From positions 62,001 to 126,000 of the forward strand of contig NZ_JAAGLV010000001.1 in NCBI RefSeq assembly GCF_010548305.1: DNA of 64,000 nt. Reading direction: 5' to 3'. This DNA is from Streptomyces sp. SID13031. GTDB taxonomy: Bacteria; Actinomycetota; Actinomycetes; Propionibacteriales; Kribbellaceae. Position numbers and translations under genes: made by a program. Under the pieces are notes generated by a model. The model had not been told where the DNA came from, ran no database searches, and saw only the letters and a list, made by a program, of their open reading frames with translations. Within the stretch, counting starts at the first letter, position 1; every line of letters starts with the position of its first letter. This document shows positions 26,489 to 35,056 of this stretch, in pieces.

Positions 26489-28473
26489 GGGGTGGCCATC
26501 GGGAAGGTGGCGTGGACTCGACCGCCGGTGGGCGAGGGGCCGGCTTCGAATTCGCCGCCTAGTTCGGCTGCTCGTTCGCGCATGGCTTGCAGGCCGACGC
26601 CTGGTCTCCAAGCGCCGTTTGGTGGTCCGTCGTCTGTCACCAGGACCTCCAGTTCTGAGCCGCAGCGCAGGGTCAGTACTGCGTTTGTCGCGCGCGAGTG
26701 CCGCACCACGTTGGTGAGTGCCTCCGTGGCGATCCGGTACGCCGCTACCTCAAGCGCCGCAGGCAGGGCGGGCAACCCGTCGGCCGACACCTGCACCGAG
26801 ACGGATGCGCCATCGGCTCGCCATGACAGCTGGTCGGCCCGTTGCTGGAGGGCGCCGACCAGGCCGAGTTCGTCCAACGCTGGTGGGCGAAGGTCGTCCA
26901 CCAACCGCCGTACGTCGGCGATCGCCGCTCGCGTGTCCCGACGCAAAGTGCCCAATAGCTCGGACGCTCGCGCCGCATCGACCGAGACGAGATTGGCCGC
27001 CGCATCCGCCGTGAAGGCAACGCCGGTCAACGTCGGACCGAGCCCGTCATGCAGATCGCGCCGCAGCCGACGGCGCTCCTCCTCGCGAGCCGCCACGAGC
27101 CTCTCCCGCGACGCCTGCAGCTCCGACGACAAGCGAGTCGCATGCACGGCAACGGCCAGCGGTACTGCGACCAGCGTGAGCACATTGCGGTCAGTCTGCG
27201 ACAACTCGGATTCGCCCGATCGCAGGCCGACGAGCAGCGAGCCGACGGTAGTACCACCGTAAGACAGCTCGACCGGTACTACGGTCCCCGCGACCCCGGC
27301 CGAGGCCAGGAGCAAGCCGTCAGCCGCGACAGCGACGTACGGGAGTCGCAAAGCGGAACGAACTGCCTCGACGACGCCCAGGATCCCGCCGGCCACCCCC
27401 GACGACAACTCTTCGCCGACGAGCGATGCGACGCGGGCCGGATCGCGCCGGTCGCCGTACATGGCTCGGTCGACCAGTCGTTGCAGCCGTGGCAGAACGG
27501 GCGCGATCAGCAGCGCGATGAGCACCGTGACGACCGCGGATCGGCCGAAGCGCGTGGAGATGAACGAGTCGGTGACGGCGACCAGTGCGGCGTAGGCGCC
27601 GACGGCAAGGATCGACAGCATGGCCCAGGTGAGTGCGCGGGAGACGACCAGCCGGATGTCGAGAAGCTGATGGCGCACGATCGCCACCGCGACGGCGACC
27701 GGGATCAGCGGGATCGCGAGCAGCACGAAGATCGGCGTACCGGTCACCAAGGCCCACGGGGCCATGAAGAGGATCATCACGACGGTTGCCAGTAGCAACC
27801 ACAGGAGCTGGTGGCGGCCGGTCTCGGTGGCGTGGCGGTAGCGGATGACGAGACTGGCGATCGCCAGGGCGTAGACGATCAGGCCGCGGATCTCGGTTGC
27901 CGTCCACAACGGTTGCAGGGCGTCGTACGACGGAAGTTGGAGGTAGGCCGCCGGTCCGTCTTCGAAGAGGGCTCCGGGACCGGTGCCCATCTCGACCGCG
28001 AAGAAAGGCGCGGTGACGACGATGCCGATGGCAACGGGTCGCCAGCGAGGCGAGAGCAGTCGGCCGTTGGGGAACAGCAGGAGTGCGAGCGGTAGGAACA
28101 AGGCGATCGACCACGGCCACGACCAGTTGCTGATGGTCGCGATCAGGCGTTGTACCCCGAGCGGCGCCGCGTTGTCGTGCAGCAACTGCGATAGGGGCGC
28201 GCCGGCAGCAGTCGTCGCGTGGCCGATGCCGTCGGCGATGAACAGCCAGCCGATCGGGTTCGCCGGGCGATGCCAGGCGATCACCGCGCCGCAGATCGCG
28301 AAGGTCAGGCCCATCAGGCCGTTGGTGACCAGGAAGCTGTCGAGCGCGGTAGCAAACGACCAGTTGGTTGCGAAGGCCAGGACCACCCCGGCCAGTACCT
28401 CGAGCACGGCCAGCCCGCCGAGCCCAGCCGCCAGCGCTCGGCGTCGGGGTGTGGGTTCGCTGCCTCCCGTCAT
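26485..28473 (-). CDS. Sensor histidine kinase, NarL-type partner
   Basis: About 662 residues. The first ~330 residues hold eight or so transmembrane helices, then a GAF-like region (YVAVAADGLLLASAGVAGT). The dimerisation helix carries the phospho-accepting His in EEERRRLRRDLHDGLGPTL (HisKA_3), and the ATPase end reads RIATEALTNVVRHSRA and VGLQAMRERAAELGGEF. It phosphorylates the LuxR-type regulator downstream. ATG 28473 is chosen; upstream extension is antisense to the divergent membrane genes. Signal unknown; the large membrane part suggests a membrane or hydrophobic stimulus. Confidence 0.92.
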   Translation of the reverse strand: MTGGSEPTPRRRALAAGLGGLAVLEVLAGVVLAFATNWSFATALDSFLVTNGLMGLTFAICGAVIAWHRPANPIGWLFIADGIGHATTAAGAPLSQLLHDNAAPLGVQRLIATISNWSWPWSIALFLPLALLLFPNGRLLSPRWRPVAIGIVVTAPFFAVEMGTGPGALFEDGPAAYLQLPSYDALQPLWTATEIRGLIVYALAIASLVIRYRHATETGRHQLLWLLLATVVMILFMAPWALVTGTPIFVLLAIPLIPVAVAVAIVRHQLLDIRLVVSRALTWAMLSILAVGAYAALVAVTDSFISTRFGRSAVVTVLIALLIAPVLPRLQRLVDRAMYGDRRDPARVASLVGEELSSGVAGGILGVVEAVRSALRLPYVAVAADGLLLASAGVAGTVVPVELSYGGTTVGSLLVGLRSGESELSQTDRNVLTLVAVPLAVAVHATRLSSELQASRERLVAAREEERRRLRRDLHDGLGPTLTGVAFTADAAANLVSVDAARASELLGTLRRDTRAAIADVRRLVDDLRPPALDELGLVGALQQRADQLSWRADGASVSVQVSADGLPALPAALEVAAYRIATEALTNVVRHSRATNAVLTLRCGSELEVLVTDDGPPNGAWRPGVGLQAMRERAAELGGEFEAGPSPTGGRVHATFPMATP

Positions 28474-28639
28474 GGGGATCAGTGTGCCCTTCAGGTGTCC
28501 CGATGTCTCGGGAATGGGTTCCCGGGGAGGGCGGGCATCCTCCTGTCCGCCGGTGAACCCCGGCCCGGGCGCCGGGACCAGTCCGGCGACGACTGTGGTG
28601 GAAACGGCCCGACGGGCCGGCAAACAGGGGAGGTTGACG

Positions 28640-28993
28640 ATGTCTCGTACATTTCGCGCCGGACTGATCTTGCTCGGGCTGCTGTCGGTGGGTGACCTGG
28701 CGGGGCCGCTGCTGACGGATGGTGAGCACCCGCCGATGTCGGTCGCGTTGATCGGGTCTGCGCTGGGGCTGGTCAGCCTGGTGCTCGTGGTGCTGGCCTG
28801 GCGTGGGGCTCGGCGGGCTGTCGTGCCGCTCATCGTCCTGCGGTTGCTGTCGGGGCTCAGCGCAGTACCGGCGTTCTTCGCTGGTGGCGTTCCCGCGGCC
28901 GCCGTGGTCGCGGCGGCGCTCACCGTCGTCCTGGCAGTGGTCGGTACGACGCTGCTGCTCGTGCCCGCCCGTGAGTTCGCAGGTGCGCGATGA
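28640..28993 (+). CDS. Small membrane protein, divergent from the kinase
   Basis: 117 residues with four predicted membrane helices (GLILLGLLSVGDLAG, SVALIGSALGLVSLVLVVLAW, VPLIVLRLLSGLSAV, AAVVAAALTVVLAVVGTTLL). Start ATG 28640 with GGGGAGG seven bases upstream. No family recognised by name. It overlaps the next membrane gene (ATGA) and starts 166 bases from the divergent kinase, so both genes may be targets of the two-component system. Confidence 0.75.
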   Translation: MSRTFRAGLILLGLLSVGDLAGPLLTDGEHPPMSVALIGSALGLVSLVLVVLAWRGARRAVVPLIVLRLLSGLSAVPAFFAGGVPAAAVVAAALTVVLAVVGTTLLLVPAREFAGAR

Positions 28994-29685
28994 CCACCAC
29001 GGCAAACCGTACTACGACCGTGGCGGACACCCGCGGTATCAGCCGCTGGGCAGCCGCGATCGTGTTGCCGATCGGGCCGGCCGCGGTCGCAGTACTGCGG
29101 TTTGTACTGCCCTACGACACGGTCGACGACGCGAAGACGATGGCCGCGAAGGTCATCGCCGAACCGGGGCGCGCGTCGGTGGTGTTGTGGATGGGGTTCA
29201 TCGCCGTACTGACGTTGGTGCCGGCCGCGTACGCCGCGGGCAAATTGACCCGGCGGCGGGCGCCCAAACTGACCCTGGTCGCACTCGCGCTGCTGATTCC
29301 CGGTTACCTGTCGCTCGGCTGGCTGGTGGGTGAGGATCAGCTGCTTTGGTCGGGCGCTCACGCCGGGCTGGATGCCGGCGGCCTCACGCGGATCGCCGAG
29401 GCAGTCCATCCGACGGGCAATATCGCGGGCGTGTTCTTCGTCCTGGGGCACGTCGTCGGGACCATCCTGCTCGGCGTCGCGCTGTGGCGGTCGCAGGTGG
29501 TCGCCCGCTGGGCGGCGATCGCGGTGATTGTCTCCCAGCCGATCCATTTCGTTGCCGCGGTCATCGTTCCCAACCACACACTCGACCTGGTCGGATGGGG
29601 GTTGCAGGCGGTCGGGTTCGCCGCGGTGGGATGGGCGATCCTGCAGCTACGCAACGACGACTGGGACCTGCCCGCCCTGCCCTGA
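28990..29685 (+). CDS. Integral membrane protein, unknown function
   Basis: 231 residues with about six membrane helices; resembles the unnamed hypothetical membrane proteins that accompany NarL-type systems in actinobacteria. Features: WAAAIVLPIGPAAVAVLRFVL, an AHAGLDAGGLTRIAEAVHPTG stretch between helices (pieces under 20: LDAGGLTRIAEAVHPTG), and IHFVAAVIVPNHTLDLVGW. Translationally coupled to the small membrane protein before it. Strong terminator after it. Confidence 0.78.
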   Translation: MTTTANRTTTVADTRGISRWAAAIVLPIGPAAVAVLRFVLPYDTVDDAKTMAAKVIAEPGRASVVLWMGFIAVLTLVPAAYAAGKLTRRRAPKLTLVALALLIPGYLSLGWLVGEDQLLWSGAHAGLDAGGLTRIAEAVHPTGNIAGVFFVLGHVVGTILLGVALWRSQVVARWAAIAVIVSQPIHFVAAVIVPNHTLDLVGWGLQAVGFAAVGWAILQLRNDDWDLPALP

Positions 29686-29733
29686 ACGGCAAGGGCTCCC
29701 CTGCAAGGGTTGTCCGGGCTCGGGTGACGGGTT

Positions 29734-29773
29734 GTTCGGTGGCTGGCGAGCTGTAGAGCGCCAGCCGCCGAAC
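29734..29773. terminator. Bidirectional terminator hairpin
   Basis: A 15-base stem, GTTCGGTGGCTGGCG against CGCCAGCCGCCGAAC with one G-U pair, loop of ten bases, between convergent genes. A second small hairpin CCGAAC...GTTCGG overlaps its 3' side. Confidence 0.85.
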
Positions 29774-29804
29774 GAACGGCGTTCGGCCGACGCTAGGTCT
29801 GGTG

Positions 29805-30491
29805 TTAGACCCAGATGGCGGCTGGCCAGTTGTCGGTGAAGAGTTCTGGTGGGTTGGGGAGCGATTCCGCTTTGCCTTGGGCGACGCGGAGGGCTGACCA
29901 AGCCGCAGCGCCGGCGTCTAGTACGTCGTCGACACCGACGGCCTGGTCGGCGAGGCCTAGCTCGCCTTGGAGGGTGATGCCTGCGTCGGCGAGTAGGGCC
30001 CGGCGGCGTTCGGCTCCGGCCCAGGTGGACTTGCGGACCGTCAGCGGAGCGCCTGCGAGGCGGGCGAAGACGACCTCGGGATGAACCTCGACGACCAGTG
30101 CATCGGTCTGCCGGATCCACGTTTCGACCTCGAAGATCCGCGCCCTCAGCCCATACGCTTGGATGCTGACGCCCTGACCGCTCAATCGGCGGTTGATCAC
30201 TACTGCCTCAGCGTGCGTCGGCGCCTGCAGGGCTGTTCGCACCGCCGTGGTGAAGGCGGAGGATGACAAGCGCCCGATCTCGGACCTGGCGAGGTGGTCG
30301 GCCGCCCGTAGCGTGGTGTCGGGCAGGCCGATCGGGATGTCGATCGCGATCACCTCGAGCGGGCCGCTCTGCTCGACCTGGGCGATCAGGAGCTCCATCG
30401 TGCTTGCGACGAAGGCGCTGACGTTGCCGTCAGCACGCAGTACGCCGACCCAGCCCGCCTTGCACGCGTCGACTCCGAGGACTCTCGGCAC
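29805..30491 (-). CDS. DUF429-domain protein
   Basis: 228 residues with the DUF429 pattern: start VLGVDACKAGWVGVL (RNase-H-like first strand with an Asp), AIDIPIGLPD, and LVVEVHPEVVFARLAG near residue 130, followed by GVDDVLDAGAAAWSALR. The fold is RNase-H-like; nuclease function is plausible but unproven. The GTG start overlaps the stop of the lipoprotein hydrolase upstream by one base (TAGTG), so the two genes are coupled. Confidence 0.85.
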   Translation of the reverse strand: MPRVLGVDACKAGWVGVLRADGNVSAFVASTMELLIAQVEQSGPLEVIAIDIPIGLPDTTLRAADHLARSEIGRLSSSAFTTAVRTALQAPTHAEAVVINRRLSGQGVSIQAYGLRARIFEVETWIRQTDALVVEVHPEVVFARLAGAPLTVRKSTWAGAERRRALLADAGITLQGELGLADQAVGVDDVLDAGAAAWSALRVAQGKAESLPNPPELFTDNWPAAIWV

Positions 30492-31534
30492 TAGACCCCC
30501 TGTTGCTTGAGGAAGGCAACGGATCTTGCCATCGAGGTCGGCCAGGCAGCGGCGAAGGCATGTTCCTCGCCGGGGTAAGTGTAGAGGGTGGCTTGCTTGC
30601 CGGCCTTCTTCAATGCAGCAAGGGTTTGCGTGGCCCAGACGGGTGGGCAGGTGGAGTCGGCCAGACCTTGCTGGATCAGCAATGGTTCGGTGATGCGGTC
30701 GAAGAAGTTGACCGCCGACAGGTTGCGCCAGAAGGCCGGGTTCTTCGCCGGGTCGCCGTGGGCGCGGATGATCGCGGCGGCGGTTGCGGCCTCCGGTCGG
30801 GTCCAGCGGTTGAAGTTGTCGACCGCGTTGGAGCTGACGGCCGCGTAGACCACGGCGGCCTTGACCAGTCCGGGTTGGGCCACGAGCACGTTGTACGTGA
30901 TGCCGCCGCCCATCGACCGCCCGAAGAGGCCGACACGTTGCGCATCGACGTACGGGGAGGCCTTCAGGGCGAGCACCGCGTTGATGACGTCTTCGGTGTA
31001 GCCGATGCGCAGGTTGACCTCGGATTGCGGATCCTTGGACGACTGTGCGTGGTTGCGATAGTCGGTGTGCAGTACTACGTAGCCGCGGCGGGCGAGGTAG
31101 TCCTGCTCGCGCATCAGGCCGCGGCCGTTGGTGTAGACGGCGGGGTCGATGAAGCCGTGGTTGAGGACGAGCGCGGGATGGCGGCCGGGGGTGGTCGGGA
31201 CGTTGAGGATGCCGGAGATCCTGAGCGTGCCGCTTGCGTACGTGACGAAGTACCGGGTGTAGGCATCGGTGCGGGTGATGACGCGACCGAGGCGGAGATC
31301 ACGGCCGTCGTACTTCTTCGCCATCAGCGCCTGGAGGGAGACCGGGTCCGGGGGAGTGGACGGGGTGCTGGTGGGCGTCGAAGGCGCTGGGGCCGAGGTG
31401 GCCGGCGTCGACGCGGTCGGGGTTGGAGTGGTGGCGGTGGGTGGTGCCGGGGTCGGGTCGGCTGAGGGGGTCGAGGAACAGCCGACCGCTGTGGTGAGGA
31501 CGACGGCGACGAATCCCAGCCACGGCAGCTTCAT
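30491..31534 (-). CDS. Secreted lipoprotein, alpha/beta hydrolase (prolyl-oligopeptidase-like)
   Basis: 347 residues. The signal peptide ends in a lipobox, LTTAVGCSS, so Cys anchors it to the membrane outside. A Pro/Thr/Ser-rich linker (residues 25-70) follows. The hydrolase core has the oxyanion HG motif VLNHGFIDPAVY, nucleophile elbow GLFGRSMGGG with Ser, the Asp region IQQGLADSTCPP and the catalytic His in YPGEEHAFAAAW. The family hydrolyses peptides or esters; substrate unknown. ATG 31534 chosen because the signal peptide starts there. Transcribed into the DUF429 gene. Confidence 0.88.
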   Translation of the reverse strand: MKLPWLGFVAVVLTTAVGCSSTPSADPTPAPPTATTPTPTASTPATSAPAPSTPTSTPSTPPDPVSLQALMAKKYDGRDLRLGRVITRTDAYTRYFVTYASGTLRISGILNVPTTPGRHPALVLNHGFIDPAVYTNGRGLMREQDYLARRGYVVLHTDYRNHAQSSKDPQSEVNLRIGYTEDVINAVLALKASPYVDAQRVGLFGRSMGGGITYNVLVAQPGLVKAAVVYAAVSSNAVDNFNRWTRPEAATAAAIIRAHGDPAKNPAFWRNLSAVNFFDRITEPLLIQQGLADSTCPPVWATQTLAALKKAGKQATLYTYPGEEHAFAAAWPTSMARSVAFLKQQGV

Positions 31535-31847
31535 GAACCCATAGTGCAATCCGGCGCCAAAGGCTCTCGACCTGCGGCGCATGCTGGTTGTAGGGCTTCT
31601 GCAATAATTGCATGAGCATGGAGTTGATGATGCCTGATCTGCGCCTTGACGCGGGCCGGAGGGAGGGGGAAGGTCAGAGGGAACGGGATTGTCAGGGGGA
31701 GGTCTGGCGGTCGTCCGTGGACCAGATGCTCTCTGGGGTGGAACTTCTCGCATTGCGTTCGCTGGGTGGCTCGCCGGTCTGGTCGGCGCCGCCTCGAACG
31801 CACGCCGGTCGACAACGTGGGAAAGCCCGCTGGACCGTGGAGGAGTC
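31535..31847. other. Divergent promoter region with palindrome TGCAATAATTGCA
   Basis: Gap of 313 bases between the divergent lipoprotein hydrolase and FAD oxidoreductase genes. At 31600-31612 a perfect 6-1-6 palindrome lies in AT-rich sequence, about 66 bases from the hydrolase start; it is a good operator candidate. The remaining frames on either strand (for example 31612-31875) look like shadows. GGAGG just before 31848 is the ribosome site of the oxidoreductase. Confidence 0.5.
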
Positions 31848-33218
31848 ATGGGCGAGTACACGATCGAGGATCTGAAGGAGCGCACCAGAGGTTCCGTCTT
31901 CACCGACGCGGACGAGGGTTACGACGAGGCGCGCAAGGTCTACAACGCGATGATCGACAAGCACCCGCGGGTCGTCGTGCAGTGCGAGAACGCGGGCGAT
32001 GTGATGGCGGCGGTCGGCTTCGCAGCCGCCAACGAGCTGGATCTGGCGGTGCGTGGTGGTTCGCACAGCGTGCCGGGCTTCGGTACCTGCGACGACGGCG
32101 TGGTCGCTGACCTGAGCCCGATGCGCAACGTCCGGGTCGACCCGGTCACCCGTACTGCGCGCGCCGGCGGCGGTGCGACCTGGGGCGACTTCAATGCAGC
32201 GACCCACGCCTTCGGGCTGGCGACCACCGGCGGCATCATCTCGACCACAGGTGTCGGCGGACTGACTCTCGGCGGCGGGATCGGCTACCTGGCCCGCGGG
32301 CTCGGGCTGTCCTGCGACAACCTGATCTCCGCGGACGTGGTCACCGCGGACGGCCGGTTCATCACCGCCAGCGAGAAGGAGCACGAGGATCTCTTCTGGG
32401 CTCTCAGGGGTGGCGGCGGCAACTTTGGCGTGGTCACTGCACTGGAATTCCGGCTGGAGCCGGTGGACACCATCTACGGCGGGCCGATGCTGTTCGAGAT
32501 GTCGGACGGGGCAGCAGTGCTCGCAGGGTTCCGGGACCTCATCAAGGACGCTCCGGAGCAGCTGGGCGGGTTCCCGGCGTTCCAGCTGGCGCCGCCGCTG
32601 CCGTTCATCCCCGAGGACCGCCATGGCGAAGCGTTCACGCTGATAGTGGCTTGCTGGGCAGGGGATCCGGCACGCGGTGCGGAGGAGGTCGACAAGTTCC
32701 GGCAGTTCGCTCCTGTGGTCGCAGAGCACGTAGGGCCGATGCCTTACCCCGCACTGAACAGTGCGTTCGATGGGCTCGTACCGCCGGGTCTGCAGCACTA
32801 CTGGAAGGCCAATTTCGTCACTGAGCTCACAGACGAGGCCATTCAGGCTCACCTGCAGCATGCGCCCGGTCTACCGGCTGTGAACTCCACAGTGCACATC
32901 TACCCGATCGACGGCGCCTGTCATCGAGTACCGGCCGATGCGACGGCGTTCGCCTACAGGGAAGCCAACTTCGCGACAGTGATCGCCGGGATGTGGCCGG
33001 ACCCGGCGCAGAACGACGCAGGGGTCGAGTGGGTGCGTGGGTACTACGACGCAGTGTCGCCGCACTCCGAGGCAGGCGGCTACATCAACTTCATGGCCGG
33101 CGACGACCAGGGCCGGATCGCTGACAACTACAAAGGCAACTACGAGCGGCTGGTGGAGGTGAAACGCAAGTACGACCCGAACAACCTCTTCCACCTGAAC
33201 CAGAACATCGCTCCCTAG
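31848..33218 (+). CDS. FAD-dependent oxidoreductase, berberine-bridge type
   Basis: 456 residues. FAD_binding_4 domain: VVVQCENAGDVMAAVGFAA, then RGGSHSVPGFG where the His is the usual covalent FAD attachment point, then STTGVGGLTLGGGIGYLARGLGL (pieces: VGGLTLGGGIGYLARG). Enzymes with two covalent bonds have a Cys in the second block; here it is Thr, so attachment should be single, through His. The BBE C-terminal motif is YDPNNLFHLNQNI. Such enzymes oxidise sugars, alcohols or secondary metabolites. ATG 31848 with GGAGG upstream; the frame upstream is not coding-like. Confidence 0.92.
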   Translation: MGEYTIEDLKERTRGSVFTDADEGYDEARKVYNAMIDKHPRVVVQCENAGDVMAAVGFAAANELDLAVRGGSHSVPGFGTCDDGVVADLSPMRNVRVDPVTRTARAGGGATWGDFNAATHAFGLATTGGIISTTGVGGLTLGGGIGYLARGLGLSCDNLISADVVTADGRFITASEKEHEDLFWALRGGGGNFGVVTALEFRLEPVDTIYGGPMLFEMSDGAAVLAGFRDLIKDAPEQLGGFPAFQLAPPLPFIPEDRHGEAFTLIVACWAGDPARGAEEVDKFRQFAPVVAEHVGPMPYPALNSAFDGLVPPGLQHYWKANFVTELTDEAIQAHLQHAPGLPAVNSTVHIYPIDGACHRVPADATAFAYREANFATVIAGMWPDPAQNDAGVEWVRGYYDAVSPHSEAGGYINFMAGDDQGRIADNYKGNYERLVEVKRKYDPNNLFHLNQNIAP

Positions 33219-33233
33219 CCGGTACTACGCCGC

Positions 33234-33265
33234 GCGGCAACCCGGCTGCTGGGGCCGGGTGCCGC
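33234..33265. terminator. Terminator hairpin
   Basis: GCGGCAACCCGGC pairs with GCCGGGTGCCGC with one bulged A, just after the oxidoreductase stop. Confidence 0.65.
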
Positions 33266-33272
33266 GCTGCGG

Positions 33273-33310
33273 CAGGGTTGGCTCAGATCGTCAGGGTTGG
33301 CTCAGATTGT
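33273..33310. repeat. 19-base tandem duplication
   Basis: CAGGGTTGGCTCAGATCGT is followed at once by a copy that differs in one base. It covers the last codons of the minus-strand gene that ends at 33302 and is probably a replication-slippage product. Confidence 0.7.
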
Positions 33311-33823
33311 CAGCAGGCGCTGGAAGAAGGCGCGGTACTTCTGCAGGGCCGAGCGGAGGTCCTCGGTGGACGGCTCGCCGGTCGACCACTGGCCTTCCAG
33401 CGTGCGGTGTTGCTCATCGAAGGTTGCCGAGAGCCGGTCGAGGACCTCGCCGACCAGCTTGTCGGCGTCGGTCACCGCGGACCGCGGGTCGTCGACGAAG
33501 CCTTGCTGGATGACGTCCCAGCGGGCCTTGAAGTCGACCCCTTCGGTGGTGGGCACCAGCGGCTCGTCGGTCACGGCCTCGCTGGTGGGCGGCGTGGCTT
33601 CGGTAGCCGGCTCGGGCTCGACGCCCGCGGGGTAGGCGACGGGCTCGGTCACGGTATCGAGGGGCGCCTGGTCGTCGCCGACCTCATCCACGGAGTACTC
33701 GGGGCGCTCGGCGTCCGTAGTACGGGCGTGGTTACCGATGCCGGCGGCGTCGGCGTCTGCAGTGCGGTTGCCTGCGGTCGGGTACGGGGGTGCGTCCAGG
33801 GGTTCGTTGAGGGGGGTGCTCAT
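33302..33823 (-). CDS. Uncharacterised soluble protein with QQGFVDDP motif
   Basis: 173 residues. The first ~95 are acidic and Pro/Ala/Thr-rich, probably disordered. The rest is a helical domain with WDVIQQGFVDDPRSAVTDADKL, LDRLSATFDEQ and a final SALQKYRAFFQRLL. The same core (W...QQGFVD-x-P...AVT-x-AD-x-LV) appears in the gene upstream, so the two are paralogues, one soluble and one membrane-anchored. No function is known to me. Starts at ATG 33823, overlapping the upstream stop (ATGA). Confidence 0.8.
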   Translation of the reverse strand: MSTPLNEPLDAPPYPTAGNRTADADAAGIGNHARTTDAERPEYSVDEVGDDQAPLDTVTEPVAYPAGVEPEPATEATPPTSEAVTDEPLVPTTEGVDFKARWDVIQQGFVDDPRSAVTDADKLVGEVLDRLSATFDEQHRTLEGQWSTGEPSTEDLRSALQKYRAFFQRLLTI

Positions 33824-34389
33824 GACTGCTCCTTGATGTCGGTGCGGCCGTTCAGCTCGGCTGGTTGCTCCAGCAGGGCGTCTACCAGGCGGCGGTAGGC
33901 GGTTACTGCCTGGCGGAGGTCTTCCGTGTCGACTGAGCCCTGGGTCTGGGCGACGGCGACGCCGTGTGCCTGGCGGTAGTTCTGCGCGACCTCGGGGTGG
34001 TCCACCGAGATGTCGTCGGCTCGCTGGTCGAAGTCGTCGACCGGGTAGCCGGCCTCGCGCATCATGCGCAGTACCAGGCGGTCTGCTTGCGTGACGGCGT
34101 CTCCAGGCGCGTCCACGAAGCCCTGCTGCAGTCCACTCCACTCCACGCGGTACTGCTCGGCCGACTCGCGGCTGAGCGGGTGTACGTCGAGCTTGGCTCG
34201 CCGCTGCTCCCGCCCACGCAGATCGCGTAGCGCCTCCTTGCGGTCACCCGACTCTTCGAGTGTGCGTTCGTACTCGGGCCCGAAGCGCTGCTGCAGCTGC
34301 TCGGTCCTTCGTCGCTGGTACGCGTACAGCGCCGCCGCGGCGACCAGTACGACCACGACGATCAAGATGATGGTGATGACGGTTCCCAT
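33820..34389 (-). CDS. Uncharacterised membrane-anchored paralogue of the downstream protein
   Basis: 189 residues. One N-terminal transmembrane helix (VITIILIVVVVLVAAAALYAY), then basic RRR, coiled helix, and the domain EWSGLQQGFVDAPGDAVTQADRL shared with the next gene, ending in EDLRQAVTAYRRLVDALL. The pair keeps the same C-terminal helix 'LR.A...YR....LL'. Membrane-anchored and free copies of one domain suggest a regulatory or scaffold role. Function unknown. ATG 34389. Confidence 0.8.
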   Translation of the reverse strand: MGTVITIILIVVVVLVAAAALYAYQRRRTEQLQQRFGPEYERTLEESGDRKEALRDLRGREQRRAKLDVHPLSRESAEQYRVEWSGLQQGFVDAPGDAVTQADRLVLRMMREAGYPVDDFDQRADDISVDHPEVAQNYRQAHGVAVAQTQGSVDTEDLRQAVTAYRRLVDALLEQPAELNGRTDIKEQS

Positions 34390-34446
34390 CGGATTTCAAG
34401 TCCCTTCTGAGTAAGTCAGTTCGGTGCCCGATCCGGGGACGACGAA

Positions 34447-34477
34447 ACGCCCGGAACCCCAGCAGGGTTCCGGGCGT
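34447..34477. terminator. Terminator hairpin after the DHFR-like gene
   Basis: A perfect 13-base stem (ACGCCCGGAACCC with its complement) and a CAGCA loop, 12 bases past the stop of the minus-strand gene. Confidence 0.85.
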
Positions 34478-34488
34478 CGGCCGGTGCG

Positions 34489-35028
34489 TCAGGCTTTCGG
34501 CGCCAGCTTGTGGACGACGATGCCGGACTTGAAGGTGGTGGTGCCGAGCAGCTCGAGGTGGTTGATGCCGAGCTTGGAGTCCTCGAACAGACGCTCGCCG
34601 TCGGCCAGTACCGGGAAGACCCAGAAGTGGTACTCGTCGACCAGCTTGTGCTCGAGCAGCGTCGTGGAGAACGACCCGGTGCCGAACTTGAGCAGGTCGC
34701 CGCCGTCCTCCTCCTTCAGCTTGCGGACGGCGTCGGCGGCGTCGCCCTCCAGCAGCTTGGCGTTCCACTTGGTGTCGGTGAGCGTGCGGGAGGCGACGTA
34801 CTTCGGCATCGCGTTGAAACCGTCCGTGTAGGGGTCGCCGCTGCGCTGTGACCAGGCCTCGGCGAAACCCTCGTAGGTGACCCGGCCGAGCAGCAGCGCC
34901 TCGGTGTTCTCCATCAGCTTCATGGAGTAGCCGCTGTGCTCCTCGTCCCAGTACGGCGGGCTCCAGTGCTGCGGGTCGGAGATGGATCCGTTCAGGGTCA
35001 CGAAGGTGGACTCGATCAGCTTCCTCAT
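34489..35028 (-). CDS. Dihydrofolate reductase / RibD C-terminal-like protein
   Basis: 179 residues with the DHFR/RibD fold: RKLIESTFVTLNGSISDP at the start (VSLDG-type loop), LLLGRVTYEGFAEAW, YVASRTLTD, and FGTGSFSTTLLEHKLVDEYHFWVFPV near 115-140. Actinobacteria carry many copies, mostly of unknown substrate; they bind NADPH. It follows the FMN reductase by 28 bases on the same strand, so the two share an operon. Confidence 0.88.
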   Translation of the reverse strand: MRKLIESTFVTLNGSISDPQHWSPPYWDEEHSGYSMKLMENTEALLLGRVTYEGFAEAWSQRSGDPYTDGFNAMPKYVASRTLTDTKWNAKLLEGDAADAVRKLKEEDGGDLLKFGTGSFSTTLLEHKLVDEYHFWVFPVLADGERLFEDSKLGINHLELLGTTTFKSGIVVHKLAPKA

Positions 35029-35056
35029 GGTCTTGCCTTTCTGCTGTTGCTTGGTT

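Noticed and set aside
28474..29577. Upstream extension of the histidine kinase frame
   Set aside because: It runs antisense to two membrane genes with proper ribosome sites; the kinase family starts with membrane helices right at 28473.
33824..34141. Upstream extension of the QQGFVDDP protein
   Set aside because: It is antisense-free but lies in the other frame of the upstream paralogue; an ATGA-coupled start at 33823 is clear.
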